This document shows, piece by piece, positions 41,129-53,582 of a stretch of DNA of 64,000 nucleotides (its first letter is position 1; every line of letters starts with the position of its first letter). Under the pieces are notes generated by a model, which had not been told where the DNA came from, did not search any database, and worked only from the letters and a program-made list of their open reading frames with translations. The DNA comes from Anaeromyces robustus (taxonomy: Eukaryota > Neocallimastigomycota > Neocallimastigomycetes > Neocallimastigales > Neocallimastigaceae). Both the position numbers and the translations under genes were made by a program. Location of the stretch: NCBI GenBank assembly GCA_002104895.1, contig MCFG01000221.1, positions 17,501 to 81,500 on the forward strand. Reading direction: 5' to 3'.

Positions 41129-43531
41129 TTACATAGCTGGTACATTTGCTTGATTATTAGCTTCATTATTGGAAGTTTCTAATTCAGGATTACTTTTATT
41201 ACCTTGTTCATTACTGTTGATCATAGATAATCTCTTTTTATCACTTTGTTCATTATTCCACATTTCTTTTAGTAATTCATCTTTCTTTGCTTTTTGTTTG
41301 TTTTCAAATTCCATAACATTCTTATTTATTTTATATTTATTATTTTCAATAAAACTATTTAATTCTACTTCAAATTCATTAGCTTTTGAATTTTCTCTAA
41401 TAATTTCTTGAATCTTTAATGATTTTTCTATGGCATCAAGACGTTTTGTTGAAGATTCATTATCAGCTACTGCTAAAATTTCATTCATTAATCCACTGTG
41501 TACACCAGATTCTTGTAATTCTTCTGGATCAAGAATATTATTCATTTTACATTCTTTTTTATCTTTTTGCATTGATAATACCTTTAAAATAACACTAAAA
41601 CCATCGGATAATGTTTTACAATCATCTTCATATTCTGCTGAATTTTCTATATTCGTTTTTAGTAATTTTTGTTCAGATACAATTTCTTGTAATTCTTTTT
41701 CCCATGTTCCTTTCCAATTAACATTAACTGCTTTAACCGTCTCAGTAAACTTTTGAGTTTCAAAATTGATTGTCTTTATTTCATTTTTAACATAATTCAT
41801 TACAGCTACCTTAGGATTAGATTTTCTCGATACATCTACACCAATAGATTCTAATAATAAACGAAGTTCTTGTAATTTTTTTTTAATCATATCAGATTGT
41901 AAACTTAAGGCGTTCTTTTCATTTATTAATTTTTGTCTTTGTTCAGATGGAGATCCTGGATTACTGTTATTTAATAAAGATACTAATTTTTTAAGTCTAT
42001 TAATATTTTGTAAAGAATCAAATCTAAAGGATTCAAATTGTTGTTTAATATTTTTAATATTCTTTTTAATAATATTTAATTCATTCTTATTATTAATTAA
42101 TTTATTATAACTTGCTGTATTAATACTAGATCTTGATAATACAGGTGATTCTTCTACAGCACTTACTGGCATTTGACCAATTTCTCCAACTTTAGTAGCT
42201 TTTCTTGTTTGAGAAATCTTAATAACTTCAACCATAAATTGTCTTAATTTGAAGAATTCATTATTAATTAAATTATAAGCTATATATTATATCATAATAT
42301 TTTTAAAAAATAAAATATATTATTATTATTAATAAGTTATATTAATATATAATACAAATATATTATTTTTAATTTTTTTATTTCTATATTATTATAATTT
42401 TTATTAGTATTTTATAAAACTTTTTGTAACTTACTTTCTTTGGCTATATAATAAAAGAAGATATTAAAAAAATAATGTATAAAATATTTAAATATATTTT
42501 TTTATTATATATACATAAAAAAAATATATATATAACAATTACATTAATAAAAAAATATTAAAATAATATATATTTTTTAATTTTTTTTCATTTTAACATC
42601 AAAAAATAAAATATTTTATATTCATATAATACATATATAAAAGAAGTAACTTTTTTTCTTCTTTTCAACTTACTATCATCCTTAATAATCTTATTAACAG
42701 ATAATGGAAGATCTTTACTATTCCTGTGATTAATTTCTTCTTGTTTAGATATGGTGGATTTAACTATATCACAGAAATCTTGATATTGATTTTTCATTTC
42801 TGATCTGAAACTACGAACTGCTTCAATCATTTCAGGATTAAATCCTCTTTGACTAGAAGCATTAGATTGATTCTTTACAATTTCAGAAAGATCATTTAAT
42901 GCTTTTTTAAATTCAATTAATTGTTTATCAACATTATCTCTCATTTGTTTAACATAATCAATGGTATCTTTATCATCAATAGTACTATTATTATTATTAT
43001 TGTTATCGTTATTGTTATTGTTATTGGATTCACCTTCATTTTCAACTTGCATTTGTGTACCATTATTTATATTATTACAAATATCATTTTTGAACTTTCT
43101 AAGTTGTTGTTTAAGATCTTCTTCAATAGATTTGGTAAATTCCATATACTTTAAATGTTCATCTTCTCTATCTTTATTATTATTTTCATTATTGATAGCT
43201 GTTTTATTGATTTGTTCAGAAAGTTTTTCTATATCATTATTTTTAGAATTTATAGATTCTCTCATTTCTTTTATAGATTTATCCATATCTTTTAATAATG
43301 ATTCAGTTTCTTCTTGTTGTTCAATATTATTTTTATTAATATTATTATTAGCATTAGTAAGTGCTTCTAATTTTCTATTAAATCTTTCTTCCATCTCTCG
43401 TAATTTTTCATTGTTATTTTCAGATATTTTTTCTAATAATTCATTAATTAAATTATTATTATTATTATTCATAGATTGAATACTACTCTTTAATTCATTT
43501 ATTATGGCATTATTATCTGATCCGTTATTAC

Positions 43532-43567
<36 letters not shown>

Positions 43568-46500
43568 TAGATTGAATGCAATTCTTCAATTCATTTAATA
43601 AAGCACTATTATCTGATCCATTATTATTATTATTATTATTATTAGTATTATCCATGTTCGAACTAGTTGTTCTTTCACTCATCTTTGATTCTATAATATC
43701 CTTAATATAATTCTTCAATTCATTAATTGAATTATTAAATGATTCATTATTATTATTATTATTGTTATTGTTATTGTCGTTGTTGTTGTTGTTCTCATTA
43801 TTACCTGTATTAGCATTATTTAATTTTTCATCAATTTTGGAATCAATAACATCTTTAATATAATTTTTTAATTCATTTATAGAATTATTCATATTATTCT
43901 TAATATCATTATTATAATTCATAAAGTCATCCGATAATGGAGTTTTAAATGTGGAACTTGTTGGTGATTTTTCAATAATAGTTGTAACAATACCATCCAA
44001 TTTAGTATTAACATTATTATTTAACATAGTTAATTCATTATTCATATAATCTTGAATACTATTGATACGATTATTAAGTATATTTTCGAAATCTTGAATT
44101 TATTTAATAACAATAATGAAAAAAAAAAGCATAAAAATTAATTAGTTAATAATTTATATAAAATATTATACCTTATTATTATGAAATATATATATTAAAT
44201 ATTTTTTATTATTATTATTTTATTATTATAATTTATAAAAAAACCTTTGTATGTTTCAGATGATGGATAAGCACTATCAGGGGCAACTGGTGTTTGCATA
44301 TTCGACATATGTTTTTGATAATTAATCCAATCATTAATTGTATCCTTTAAATCTTGAATTTCTGAATTAGTATTATTAGCTGATGTATTGACTTCCAAGG
44401 CTTTTATATAATTATTATTATTAAAAAATATAAATAGTAATATTATATTTGTTTAATATCAAAAAAAATATAATAATAAAAATATATTTATATAAATTTA
44501 AATTTTACCTTGATTTTCCTTTGCGACAGGTGAATTAACAATATTATTAACAATATCAAGAATTGAAGCTCTAATATCATATAACTCTTTATCTATATAT
44601 TATATACCGAAAAAAAGTAATATTTGATATTAATAATTTCATATCAGTATAAGTATATATATTTGTATTGTAATATAGTATAAATGATTGCTAAATCTAA
44701 TAAATTTGTCAAAAAAAAAATAAAGATTATTGTAATATAGTTTTATTAAAGATTTTTACAAATATGAGCAGTATCTTCTTTTTCATTTAATTTTGTATTA
44801 ACACTAATAGATAAATCAGCAACTTTTTCTCCTTCAGTTTCATTTTGATTTTCTGTAGTAGTAGTAGTAGTAGTAGTACTATTCCTTTCTTTATTCCTTT
44901 CTTCAACTTTTCCACTTTCAGCATTAAATGTCGATTTATTAATAATAGTTTTTAATTCTTTAATTTCTGATATTAATTCGTCCTTTGATTTATCTTATTA
45001 TTAAAAATAATGTAAAAAAAATAAATTATTAATTGTAACATAATATTGACATTAACATATTTAATATATATTATACATGTTAATGAAATGAAATAAATAA
45101 AAAATTATTATATTAATAAAAAAAATTTAATAAATTATATTTTACCATTTTCACTATTTAATTTTAATATCGAATTTTCTTTTACATCACTACAAGACGT
45201 ATTTAATTCATAAAACAAATCAATCATATTTTGATTGTTAATATATATTTTTGGAAATTCTTTATCTTTAAAATCACTTTTACAATGAAATTGTTTTTCA
45301 AATAATTCTTCTAATAAACCATATGTAATATCTTCATATTGAATAAATACTCTCTTTGTTTCACCCTTATATTGTAGGAATAGATTATATCCTCTTTTAT
45401 TTTCTATTATATATATTTAATACATCAAAATTTATTTTAATCAATTTTTTATTTATATATATACATATATATAAATAAAACAATATATATATAAATAAAA
45501 AATATAAAATTAAATAATAAAAAAATTAATTATATAAGTATACAATAACTTCTCATTTATAATAATATTATTTATGTTTAAAAAATAAAAGTGATATATA
45601 TTTATTATTTACCATTAGATACTTGTTTGTCATTCGTAGGTTTAATTTCACGACTTTTTGAAACATTATTATTATTACTATTACTATTATTATTATTATT
45701 AGTTAATTGATTAAATACGGTTTCTGATAGTGGTGTTTCTGGAATTTCTTGAGTAATATATTGATAATTATCAACTATAATATAATATTTTTTTTAATAT
45801 CATATATATATTATATTTTTATTGAATTATTAATTAAATATTATATAAATTATTATTATTATTATTATAAATATTATATTTTATTGATTTTGAATATATT
45901 ATATAAAAGATAATATATAATACAACAAAATAATTAATAATTTATCAATTACTCACCTTTATTGTCATTAGAATTATATAAATTAGTAGTACTTTGTGCA
46001 TTCGATTTTGTTGTTGGTGTATCATTATTATCAGAAGATCCATAAATAAAATCGAAAACATTTAATAAATTCTGTTCAAGACTTTCTTCATTACCTGTTG
46101 AAATTTTTGGAAGTTGAATATTATCATTGTTATTATCATAACTTAAACTACTATAGTTATAACCACCACTACTACTACTATTATTATTATTATTAATATA
46201 ACTCTTTCCAATTTCTAAAGGAGGTACAGCATTCACTTCAAATGGACTTGAATTTGGTTTAGGAGGAAGAGCTCTTAAAATAGTTTCAAGCATATCGGGA
46301 TCAGTTTTAGGTGGTGAAAGTGTCATAGCACTAAAAGATGGTGGTTTTTCTTGCATATAGAATGGTGAATTAATTGGACCAGTAATTTCCATTTCTTCTG
46401 ATACTGGTTGTGAATGATTATTTCCATGACTTAAATGACTAATACTATTATGAAAACTTTTAGTAAAACCAAAAGTACTTCTTCTTTTAGAATTTCCTCT

Positions 46501-46938
46501 CTTTAAATTTTGATTTGTATTGGTATTATCATTATCCATATCTTGAATAGAAGTATTAATAAAACTAATTTTTCCTTTATTTTTTAACCATTTATCTTTT
46601 ATTTTATTTAAAGTAGTAATTAATTCAATTCCTAAAGTATTTGCTTCTTTTAATTTTTTTTCTAACTGTTCCATTGAAATATTATTAGATAATAAAATTG
46701 GTAATAAATTTTGCAAATTAACTGATATTGCTGCTAATGTATCTTCTTCTTTTACTTCTTCATATCGTTCAAGATCTTCAATATCCCCTATTAATTTATG
46801 AAGTGCATCTGTTACATTTTTTTCTCTATTAGCTTCTTTTGTCCATTGACATATTTCTGCTAATAAATCTTTACATGATAATGAAGTTTTATGAATATCC
46901 GCTAAAATTGGATCTGATAAATCATTAGTTGATGTCAT
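41129..46938 (-). CDS. BUD6: Bud6/Aip3 actin-interacting polarity protein (nine exons, 1484 aa)
   Basis: Exons: 46938-45957, 45774-45613, 45403-45146, 44993-44760, 44592-44509, 44400-44245, 44092-42674, 42443-42435 (9 nt) and 42279-41129. All eight junctions are GT...AG, phase 1, and keep one frame. The N-terminal helical domain (about 1-125, SCKDLLAEICQWTKEANREK) matches the Bud6 N-terminal region. Exon 3 encodes the AIP3 signature (382-467): NLFLQYKGETKRVFI, then FPKIYI and a DVKENSILKLN segment. A coiled-coil linker with Asn-rich inserts (exon 7) precedes the conserved C-terminal core (about 1100-1484): NEFFKLRQFMVEVI, WEKELQEIVSEQKLL, ILDPEELQESGVHSGLMNEI and a RLDAIEKSLKIQE segment. Bud6 binds actin monomers, stimulates formins and belongs to the polarisome at growing hyphal tips (family knowledge). 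It is longer than yeast Bud6 (788 aa), mainly through Asn-rich expansions. Confidence 0.93.
42435..42443 (-). other. BUD6: 9-nt microexon of BUD6
   Basis: On the minus strand, CCAAAGAAA is bounded by TATATAG upstream and a perfect GTAAGT donor downstream. The preceding exon also ends in a GTAAGT donor (phase 1). Including it inserts Lys-Glu-Thr, giving DDTKETYNLINNEF; skipping it gives DDTYNLINNEF, still in frame. It splits a 394-nt gap into introns of 230 nt and 155 nt, close to the other introns of the gene. Confidence 0.7.
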
Positions 46939-48551
46939 CTTGTCTTTTTCACTTTTCCTTTTTTTTTTTTTTTTTAATGTATTATTTGCAAATATTTTTT
47001 TAAAAAGAAATGATTAAATATAATATGTTTTATTTTATTTTATCTTTAATTGTATTAATTGTATTATATATATTTATATTAACATTAATATTTGGGCATA
47101 AAAAAAAAACTTATATTTTAAGTATGTGTAAAATATTATATGATATAAATGTTATTATATAATTTATCTTATATAAAGTAATAAAAATAATAATATATAT
47201 ATTTAATATAGACAAAAATATATTAATATATCAATAGAAATTTTTATGAACTACTTTTTAAGAAATAAAAAAAAAAAAAAAAGAAAAATAAAAAAAAAGA
47301 AAAAATATTAATCATGCATTAATTGGAATTATAAATATATAAATAAATATATAAATATTAAAATAAAAAATTATTATTAATGAGTATGAATAGTTTGTTT
47401 TAAATTTTAATTATAAATGAGTATAATAATATTCAATATTTAATTATAGAAATAAATATATAATCTAAAAATATTATTTTTATAATAATTAAAATTTAAA
47501 ATAAATATCAAAACATAACAAAATAAAAATAAAATTACATATATATATAAAATAAAAGTAATATTTTATACATTATAGAACAGCAATTATTTAAATTTAT
47601 TGAAAATATATTTATAGAATAATATAATATATAAAATATATATAAAAATTAATAATAAAAAAAAAATAAACTAAAATAAAATTTAAATAATATAAATATA
47701 CCTAGATTTTATAATATATTAATAAAATTAGTTTATATACTGAAATTTTAAAATTTCTAAAAATTTAAATTTAGTAAATAATATTTTATTATTTAAGTAT
47801 TAATTAAAATTTTTTTATATCTTAAATAAATAATAATAAATAATAATGATTATGTATTAATTATATATATTATTAATAAACTTTTTTTTATACATAGATT
47901 TAGATAGTGTTTCTCTGACAATCCCCTACAGAAAAAGCCATTCACCAAAAATTCATAAAATTCTAAGATGTTGATTAATATTTATTATAATAAATATATC
48001 TATATATCTTAATTACATTTTTAATTGTTAGAAAAAATTATAAGTATTATATAAAAAAATATATTAAATATATATTAATAGTTATATTAATAGTTATAAT
48101 TATATATTATATAATATGTTTTTGAAAGATAAAATGATATATGATATTATAAATAATAAAAGAATGAAATAAAATTAAGGTATGTTTTTTCCATTACGAA
48201 AATAATCTTATAGTAAATAAATAAAAATATATATATAACAATTTAATTAATATTATTTAAATATTAAATACATTTAATTCAAATTTTTAAATTTACAAAT
48301 TACATTACAATAATTTTATGTATTACATTATTAATTACATTATTCACTTTTACTTCGCCATCAAAATGAAAAAAAAAAATTAAAAGGAAAGTTTTTTTTT
48401 TTTTTATATTTTTGTTTTACCTGTTTTTTGTTTTCTTACTTTTCTTTTTTCCTTTTTTTTTGTATAAAAAGAAATACTTATTAATATCAAAATATACTAT
48501 TTTTATAAATTAATTTTAAAAAAATAAATTTTTATATAACAATAAATTATA
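46939..48551. promoter_or_regulatory. Divergent intergenic region between BUD6 and the AlkD gene
   Basis: 1.6 kb separating two outward-transcribed genes, so it contains both promoters. It is mostly A/T. A more complex patch at 47898-47975 (about 35% G+C: GTGTTTCTCTGACAATCCCC and downstream) and a small one at 48350-48365 are the only candidates for conserved elements. No known motif was recognised. Confidence 0.5.
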
Positions 48552-50800
48552 ATGAAGGATAACAAAGATAAACCTATATTTACAATGACTTTAAGAAGTC
48601 GACAGAAAAAAGGTTTATATAATAAAACAATAATAGTTATAATAATAAGAATAGTAAGAATAAAAATAAGAAAAATGAATACTAATATTATCTAAAATTT
48701 TCATATTTATTTATAATAATAAATAATAATTTTTCCAATGATGAATTTAAAATTTTAAATTTAAATTTAAATTTAAATTTTTCTCTTTTTTTTAAATATA
48801 TATATAATAAAATGTATAAATTTCAATAAAAAAATGAATGAAATTTTTATTTCAAAATATTTTACCTTAAATAGAAAATGAAAAAACAATAAAAGAAAAA
48901 AATAACGAAAATAAAAATAATAAAAAAGTAAAAAATATTAAAAATAAAAAAATTGGAAGAAATAAAAAAGTCAAAAAAGAAGAGTCGGACTATGAAAGTG
49001 AGAGTGAAAATTATTCAAATGGTATAGAAAGTGATTATGAATATAGTAAAGAAAATAATGACGATAGTGATAGCAGTTTTGAAACAGAAAATTCGAGAAA
49101 AAGGAAAAGAGTTAAAAAAGAAAATATTAATATTAATATTAAAAAATTAAAAAAGGATGAAGAACTATACAAATTTAATAGAAATGCTTTTTCTAAAGAA
49201 ACACCCCAAACTGTTATTGAAAGTACATATATTAACATAATTTTTAAAATTAGTTTATATAATAAATAACTTAAATAAATTAATATAATAAACAACATAT
49301 GTAAGGATAATAATAAATATAAGTAATACTAATGTTTAATATTATTTAAAATATTATATTTGAAATATCTATATACTAATAACAATTTATTCCTTTTATA
49401 TATATTCTTACTTTTTATTTATACATTTATCTTTATACTTGTATTTTCTTTTTTATTTCTATTAAATAGTAAGAGAAAAATTGATTCAAGGAATTATTCC
49501 AGAGAAAAAAAAATTATTAATGAGTTATTTTAAAACAGGACCAGGTGATTATGCTGAAGGTGATCAATTTTTTGGTATACCTGTACCTGGTGTTCGATCC
49601 GTTTTAAAATTTTGTAAAAATCTTGATTTTGAAAATCTTTTTTGGTTAATGACCTCTTCTTATCATGAAGAAAGAATGTTAGGCGCTCAATATATGACAG
49701 AATTATCTAAAAAGTTAATAAAAGAAGAAGAGAAAAAAAAAAGGAAAAATAATAAAAATACACAATCTTATCATTTCATTCTTGATTCTATTAATGATTC
49801 ATTAAATAAATATAAATGTCATACAATTCCTGATTTAATTCATTGTTTAATTACTAAAAAAGGTTGGAAACCGGGTGAAAGACAAGGATGGGATGTTCTT
49901 GATATAGAAGCTTCAATAAAACGTCAAGAACAAAAATTTAAAAGACTTGGAGAATCCAGACCCATATTTTTAAATAACGCTTCTAATAATAATGATAATA
50001 ATAATAAGAAATGTAAATATCAATATTGTTCAAATATTGGTATAACTGATCCAATAAAAATTCAAAAACAAATTCTTTTTGAATATTATATAGAATGTAT
50101 GCCATGGATTGATAATTGGGATTTAGTTGATTTAACCTGTCGAGATATTATTGGAGACTTTTTAACTGAACTTGATTATGAAGAAATTAAAAATATTTTA
50201 TATTGTTGGTTAACTTATAATATAAATGATCAACTTGCTGGTTATTCTAGATTAAAAATAAAAAAGGACGGAAAAAATAATGGAATAAAAAACACTTTCT
50301 TAAACTCATTAGAAGATGATACTTCTTTGACTACAATATGGACAAAACGGGTAGCTATTATATGTACATTTTATTTTATAAATAAATCCGATTTTAGATA
50401 TACTATTTATATTATGGAAAAATTGTTGGATTTTAACGATGAAACAATTCATGGACCAATTATACCACAGAACCTTAATAACAATAATAATAATAATAAA
50501 AAATTTCATGATCTAATAGAAAAGGCTTCAGGGTGGATGTTAAGAGAAATTGGAAAAAGAGATACGTCATGTTCAGGAAAAGGATGTAAATGTATTCTAA
50601 AAGATTCTAATGAAACTAATAATAAAAAGAACAATAATTCATCTATTTTTAATCTTTATGCTAATGAAAAGAAAACATTAATTCATTTCTTAAATAAATA
50701 TGCTTGGAAAATGCCTAGAACTATGTTACGTTATAGTATAGAGAAATTACCAACCTCCTCTAAATCAACTTATTTAAATGCCACTAAACCTTTGGAATAA
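48552..50800 (+). CDS. AlkD-type DNA alkylation repair enzyme (three exons, 579 aa)
   Basis: Exons 48552-48612, 48875-49222 and 49470-50800 join in phase 1 across GT...AG introns. The AlkD/AlkC-like HEAT-repeat glycosylase domain fills exon 3: FKTGPGDYAEGDQFFGIPVP (about 156-175) is the family's opening motif. The B. cereus AlkD active-site residues can be matched: Trp353 and Asp357 in DNWDLVD, Arg440 in WTKR, and Trp492 in GWMLREIGKRD; the C terminus has MPRTMLRYSIEKLP. AlkD removes N3- and N7-alkylpurines without base flipping (family knowledge). Bacterial members have about 230 residues; this one carries Lys- and Asn-rich insertions, a Cys cluster (CSGKGCKC) after the last active-site helix, and a 136-residue charged N-terminal extension. 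The extension includes an acidic Ser-rich stretch (57-92) and a nuclear-localisation-type RKRKRVKK (95-102). Probably a nuclear repair glycosylase. Confidence 0.92.
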
Positions 50801-51916
50801 AACTATATATATAAATTGTTTGCATTTCAAAATATTCATGAATAAAAAAAATGTTGCTTAATATTTTTTATATTTTAACTGTATCTATTATTCACAACAA
50901 TTTTTATAATTATGAAAAAAAAAATGAAATAAAAAAAGCCTATTAAACTATATCATTAATCATTATTTAACAATACGAAATATATAACCCATTATAATTT
51001 ATATATATTTGATAAAAAAAATAACTCTTTTTATTTTTTTTTTTTTTTTTATTATTTTTCAGCTTTCATATTATAAATTATTTTTTTGATAGTAACATTG
51101 ATATATTTATATTGTTTATATATTTATATATATTTAATTACAAAAATAAAGAAAAAAAAAAGAATAATTTAATAAATTATTATAACTAAATCAATAATTA
51201 ACTCTATCTATTTACTTAAAAAAATCACATCACTCATTATATATATTCTATTAGTCTATGCTATCTATATCAATAAAATAAATGTACTAAATATTTAATC
51301 TATCTATTATATTACATTAAATTTAATCAAAATAAAAAAAAAAGAAAGAAAAGAAAAGTTATTTATAAAAAAAATTATTTAACAAAAAAAAAAGAAAGAA
51401 AACTATTTATATAAAAAAATTAGAATTATAAAAAAATTTCCATTTTTTTTTTTCTTTTCATTTTTTTTTTTCCATTAATTGGCATTTTTTAAAAAATGTC
51501 AATCTTTTTATATTTTATATCTATTTCAAATATTATTAATATTTATTATATTACTTAATAATAGATACTTCAATGAAATATATATGCAGATATATATATG
51601 CATTACTTTTTTTTTTACTTTAAAAAAATTAATTATATAATAGAATTAACAAAATTGTAACAATAAATAAAAATTTCTTATATATATTTATATATTAATG
51701 AAAAGATTAAAAAAAAAAATTTTTTTTTATCTATTCTAAATATAAATTTTTTTAATCTTGTTTTAGTTGAATGTATGCTATTTGTTTTTAATTTTTTATG
51801 TTATATATATATATATATATTATTTTAGCTATAGTTTTTTTTCTTTGTTTTCTTAAATAATTATTTTTTTTTCAAACCAGATTATTTTTTTAATATTATA
51901 TATTTATATATGTTTT
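50801..51916. other. Convergent intergenic region
   Basis: 1.1 kb between the 3' ends of the AlkD gene (+) and the uncharacterised gene (-). A/T-rich with poly(A) and poly(T) runs; it should hold both polyadenylation regions. Nothing else seen. Confidence 0.7.
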
Positions 51917-53401
51917 TTAGAATGAATTTTTTCTTGTTAATGAAAGTGTGAAATTTTTTCTATTATTTTCATTATTATTGATTGATATTATTGAAGATGA
52001 AGATGATGATGAAGATTTTGATGAAGATGTTGATGTTGATGTTGATGGTTTTTTCGATATTTGATGATTTGAATAATTTCTTTCCTTTGGTTTCCAAAAA
52101 GTAGATAAATAATTTGGATGAATAAAAGGTCTCGGATTAATAGAAATACCATTAAAAAGTTCAACGCCATCCCAATACCATGGAAATCTTGGGAAATATG
52201 ATAATTTCTGATGATTACCTGTTGTTAAAACGAGAGTAACAGATGAAAATAATTGATTTTTTTCGAAATTACCTTCAGAGGTATTATATTTTTTGGCATT
52301 TTGTTCATGATAAAGACTATCTGGATGGAAAACAATTTTTCTATTATAATAATCAAAATGAAATTTTTTATTATTATGTTTTACATGAGATGAACTAATA
52401 TGATCATAATCATTAGTATTATTGGAAGTAGTAGAGGTGGTGGTGGTTGTAGTAATCGAAGAAGAACCTGAAGTAGTATCTATTTCATTAGAATCAATTT
52501 TTTCTAAAGTTAATAAATCATCAAAACTATTATTAAAAATAGCTGTAATATCATTTTCAAAAACTTGATTTTCAATTTCTTTCTTTTCATCTAGTTCATC
52601 TTGAAGATTTCGATGTTGATTTTTCGATGATGGCCATAAAAGTTTTTTATTAATTGTATCTATCCTTATTTTCCATATATTTATATAAGATAAAATGAAA
52701 TATTGTATTATATAATAATTATTTCTTAAAAAATTATAAATATAGGATTGTTGAATAGGTAAAATGTTGAATAATTTTTTTCTTTTTAAAGATATATCCT
52801 GACATTTTTTATAAAATGCTGAAGATCTATCTATAATCTATTTGGACATAATTAAATTAAATAAAAAAAAAAAGTACATTGTTAAAAATAATATATTTTT
52901 AATTAATGATAATATTTATTTAATTTATTTATATAAAATCCATTTAATATTAAATCCAACCTTAGTATATAATAAACCTTTTTTCGATGAAGATATTATA
53001 GTATCTTCTTCCATTAAATTAGAATATTCTTGAGAATTATCTTCATTTTTAGCTAAATTTTTTAATTCAATTTCTTCTTCAGGTGACAATGATGACGAAT
53101 GTATCAATGAAGTTTTTTCTTCATTATTATCATTATCATTTGATAGTCGGGTATTTTGTAGAATAGTGACATGATAAGAAGTTAATTTATATTTCCATTC
53201 TTTAATAGTATTAATTAATGATAAAAATGATATTTGAATATTTTCCTTTTTAAAAGTTAATTTAAAGATATAATATAAGATTGTAGGTACAAATAAAGTA
53301 AGACTTATAATAAGGGTAGGGTATACAATTTGTGATAATGTAATTGTTGGGTCATTATTATTTATTATAGTTTTGGTAGAAGGGAACGTAGTTAATTTCA
53401 T
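51917..53401 (-). CDS. Uncharacterised membrane protein (two exons, 445 aa)
   Basis: Exon 1 is 53401-52978 and exon 2 is 52830-51917, joined in phase 1 (donor AAAG|GTTTAT, acceptor TATAG|AT). Exon 2 encodes about 304 residues with no methionine, so an ATG-based scan misses it. Visible features: a transmembrane segment at about residues 22-48 (LSQIVYPTLIISLTLFVPTI), an acidic Ser/Asn/Glu-rich linker (about 80-140), a second hydrophobic stretch near 175-200 (IIQYFILSYINIW), a Thr/Ser-rich linker, and a compact, probably conserved aromatic block near the C terminus (YFPRFPWYWDGVELFNGISI, then NPRPFIHPNY). The last 55 residues are Ser-rich. I do not recognise the family. The alternative donor AAG|GTTGGA with a phase-0 acceptor also stays open, so the junction is uncertain by a few residues. 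Confidence 0.72.
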
Positions 53402-53551
53402 TTAAAAAAATATATATAATATATTAAAAATATTATATTATATAATACTATATTATATTATATTATTATTTAATAAAAAAGATATATGATTTATATTAAA
53501 TTATTTATTAATATTTTTATTTTAAAAATTTAAAATAAAAAATATATATTT

Positions 53552-53582
<31 letters not shown>

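Noticed and set aside
49035-49298. Minus-strand 87-aa Leu/Ser frame
   Set aside because: Antisense to AlkD exon 2 (Lys/Glu/Asn-rich); shadow.
52925-52977. Exon 1 of the 51917-53401 gene reading through to KVGFNIKWILYK
   Set aside because: That tail is read-through into the intron; splicing at GTTTAT gives a continuous frame into a long open exon.
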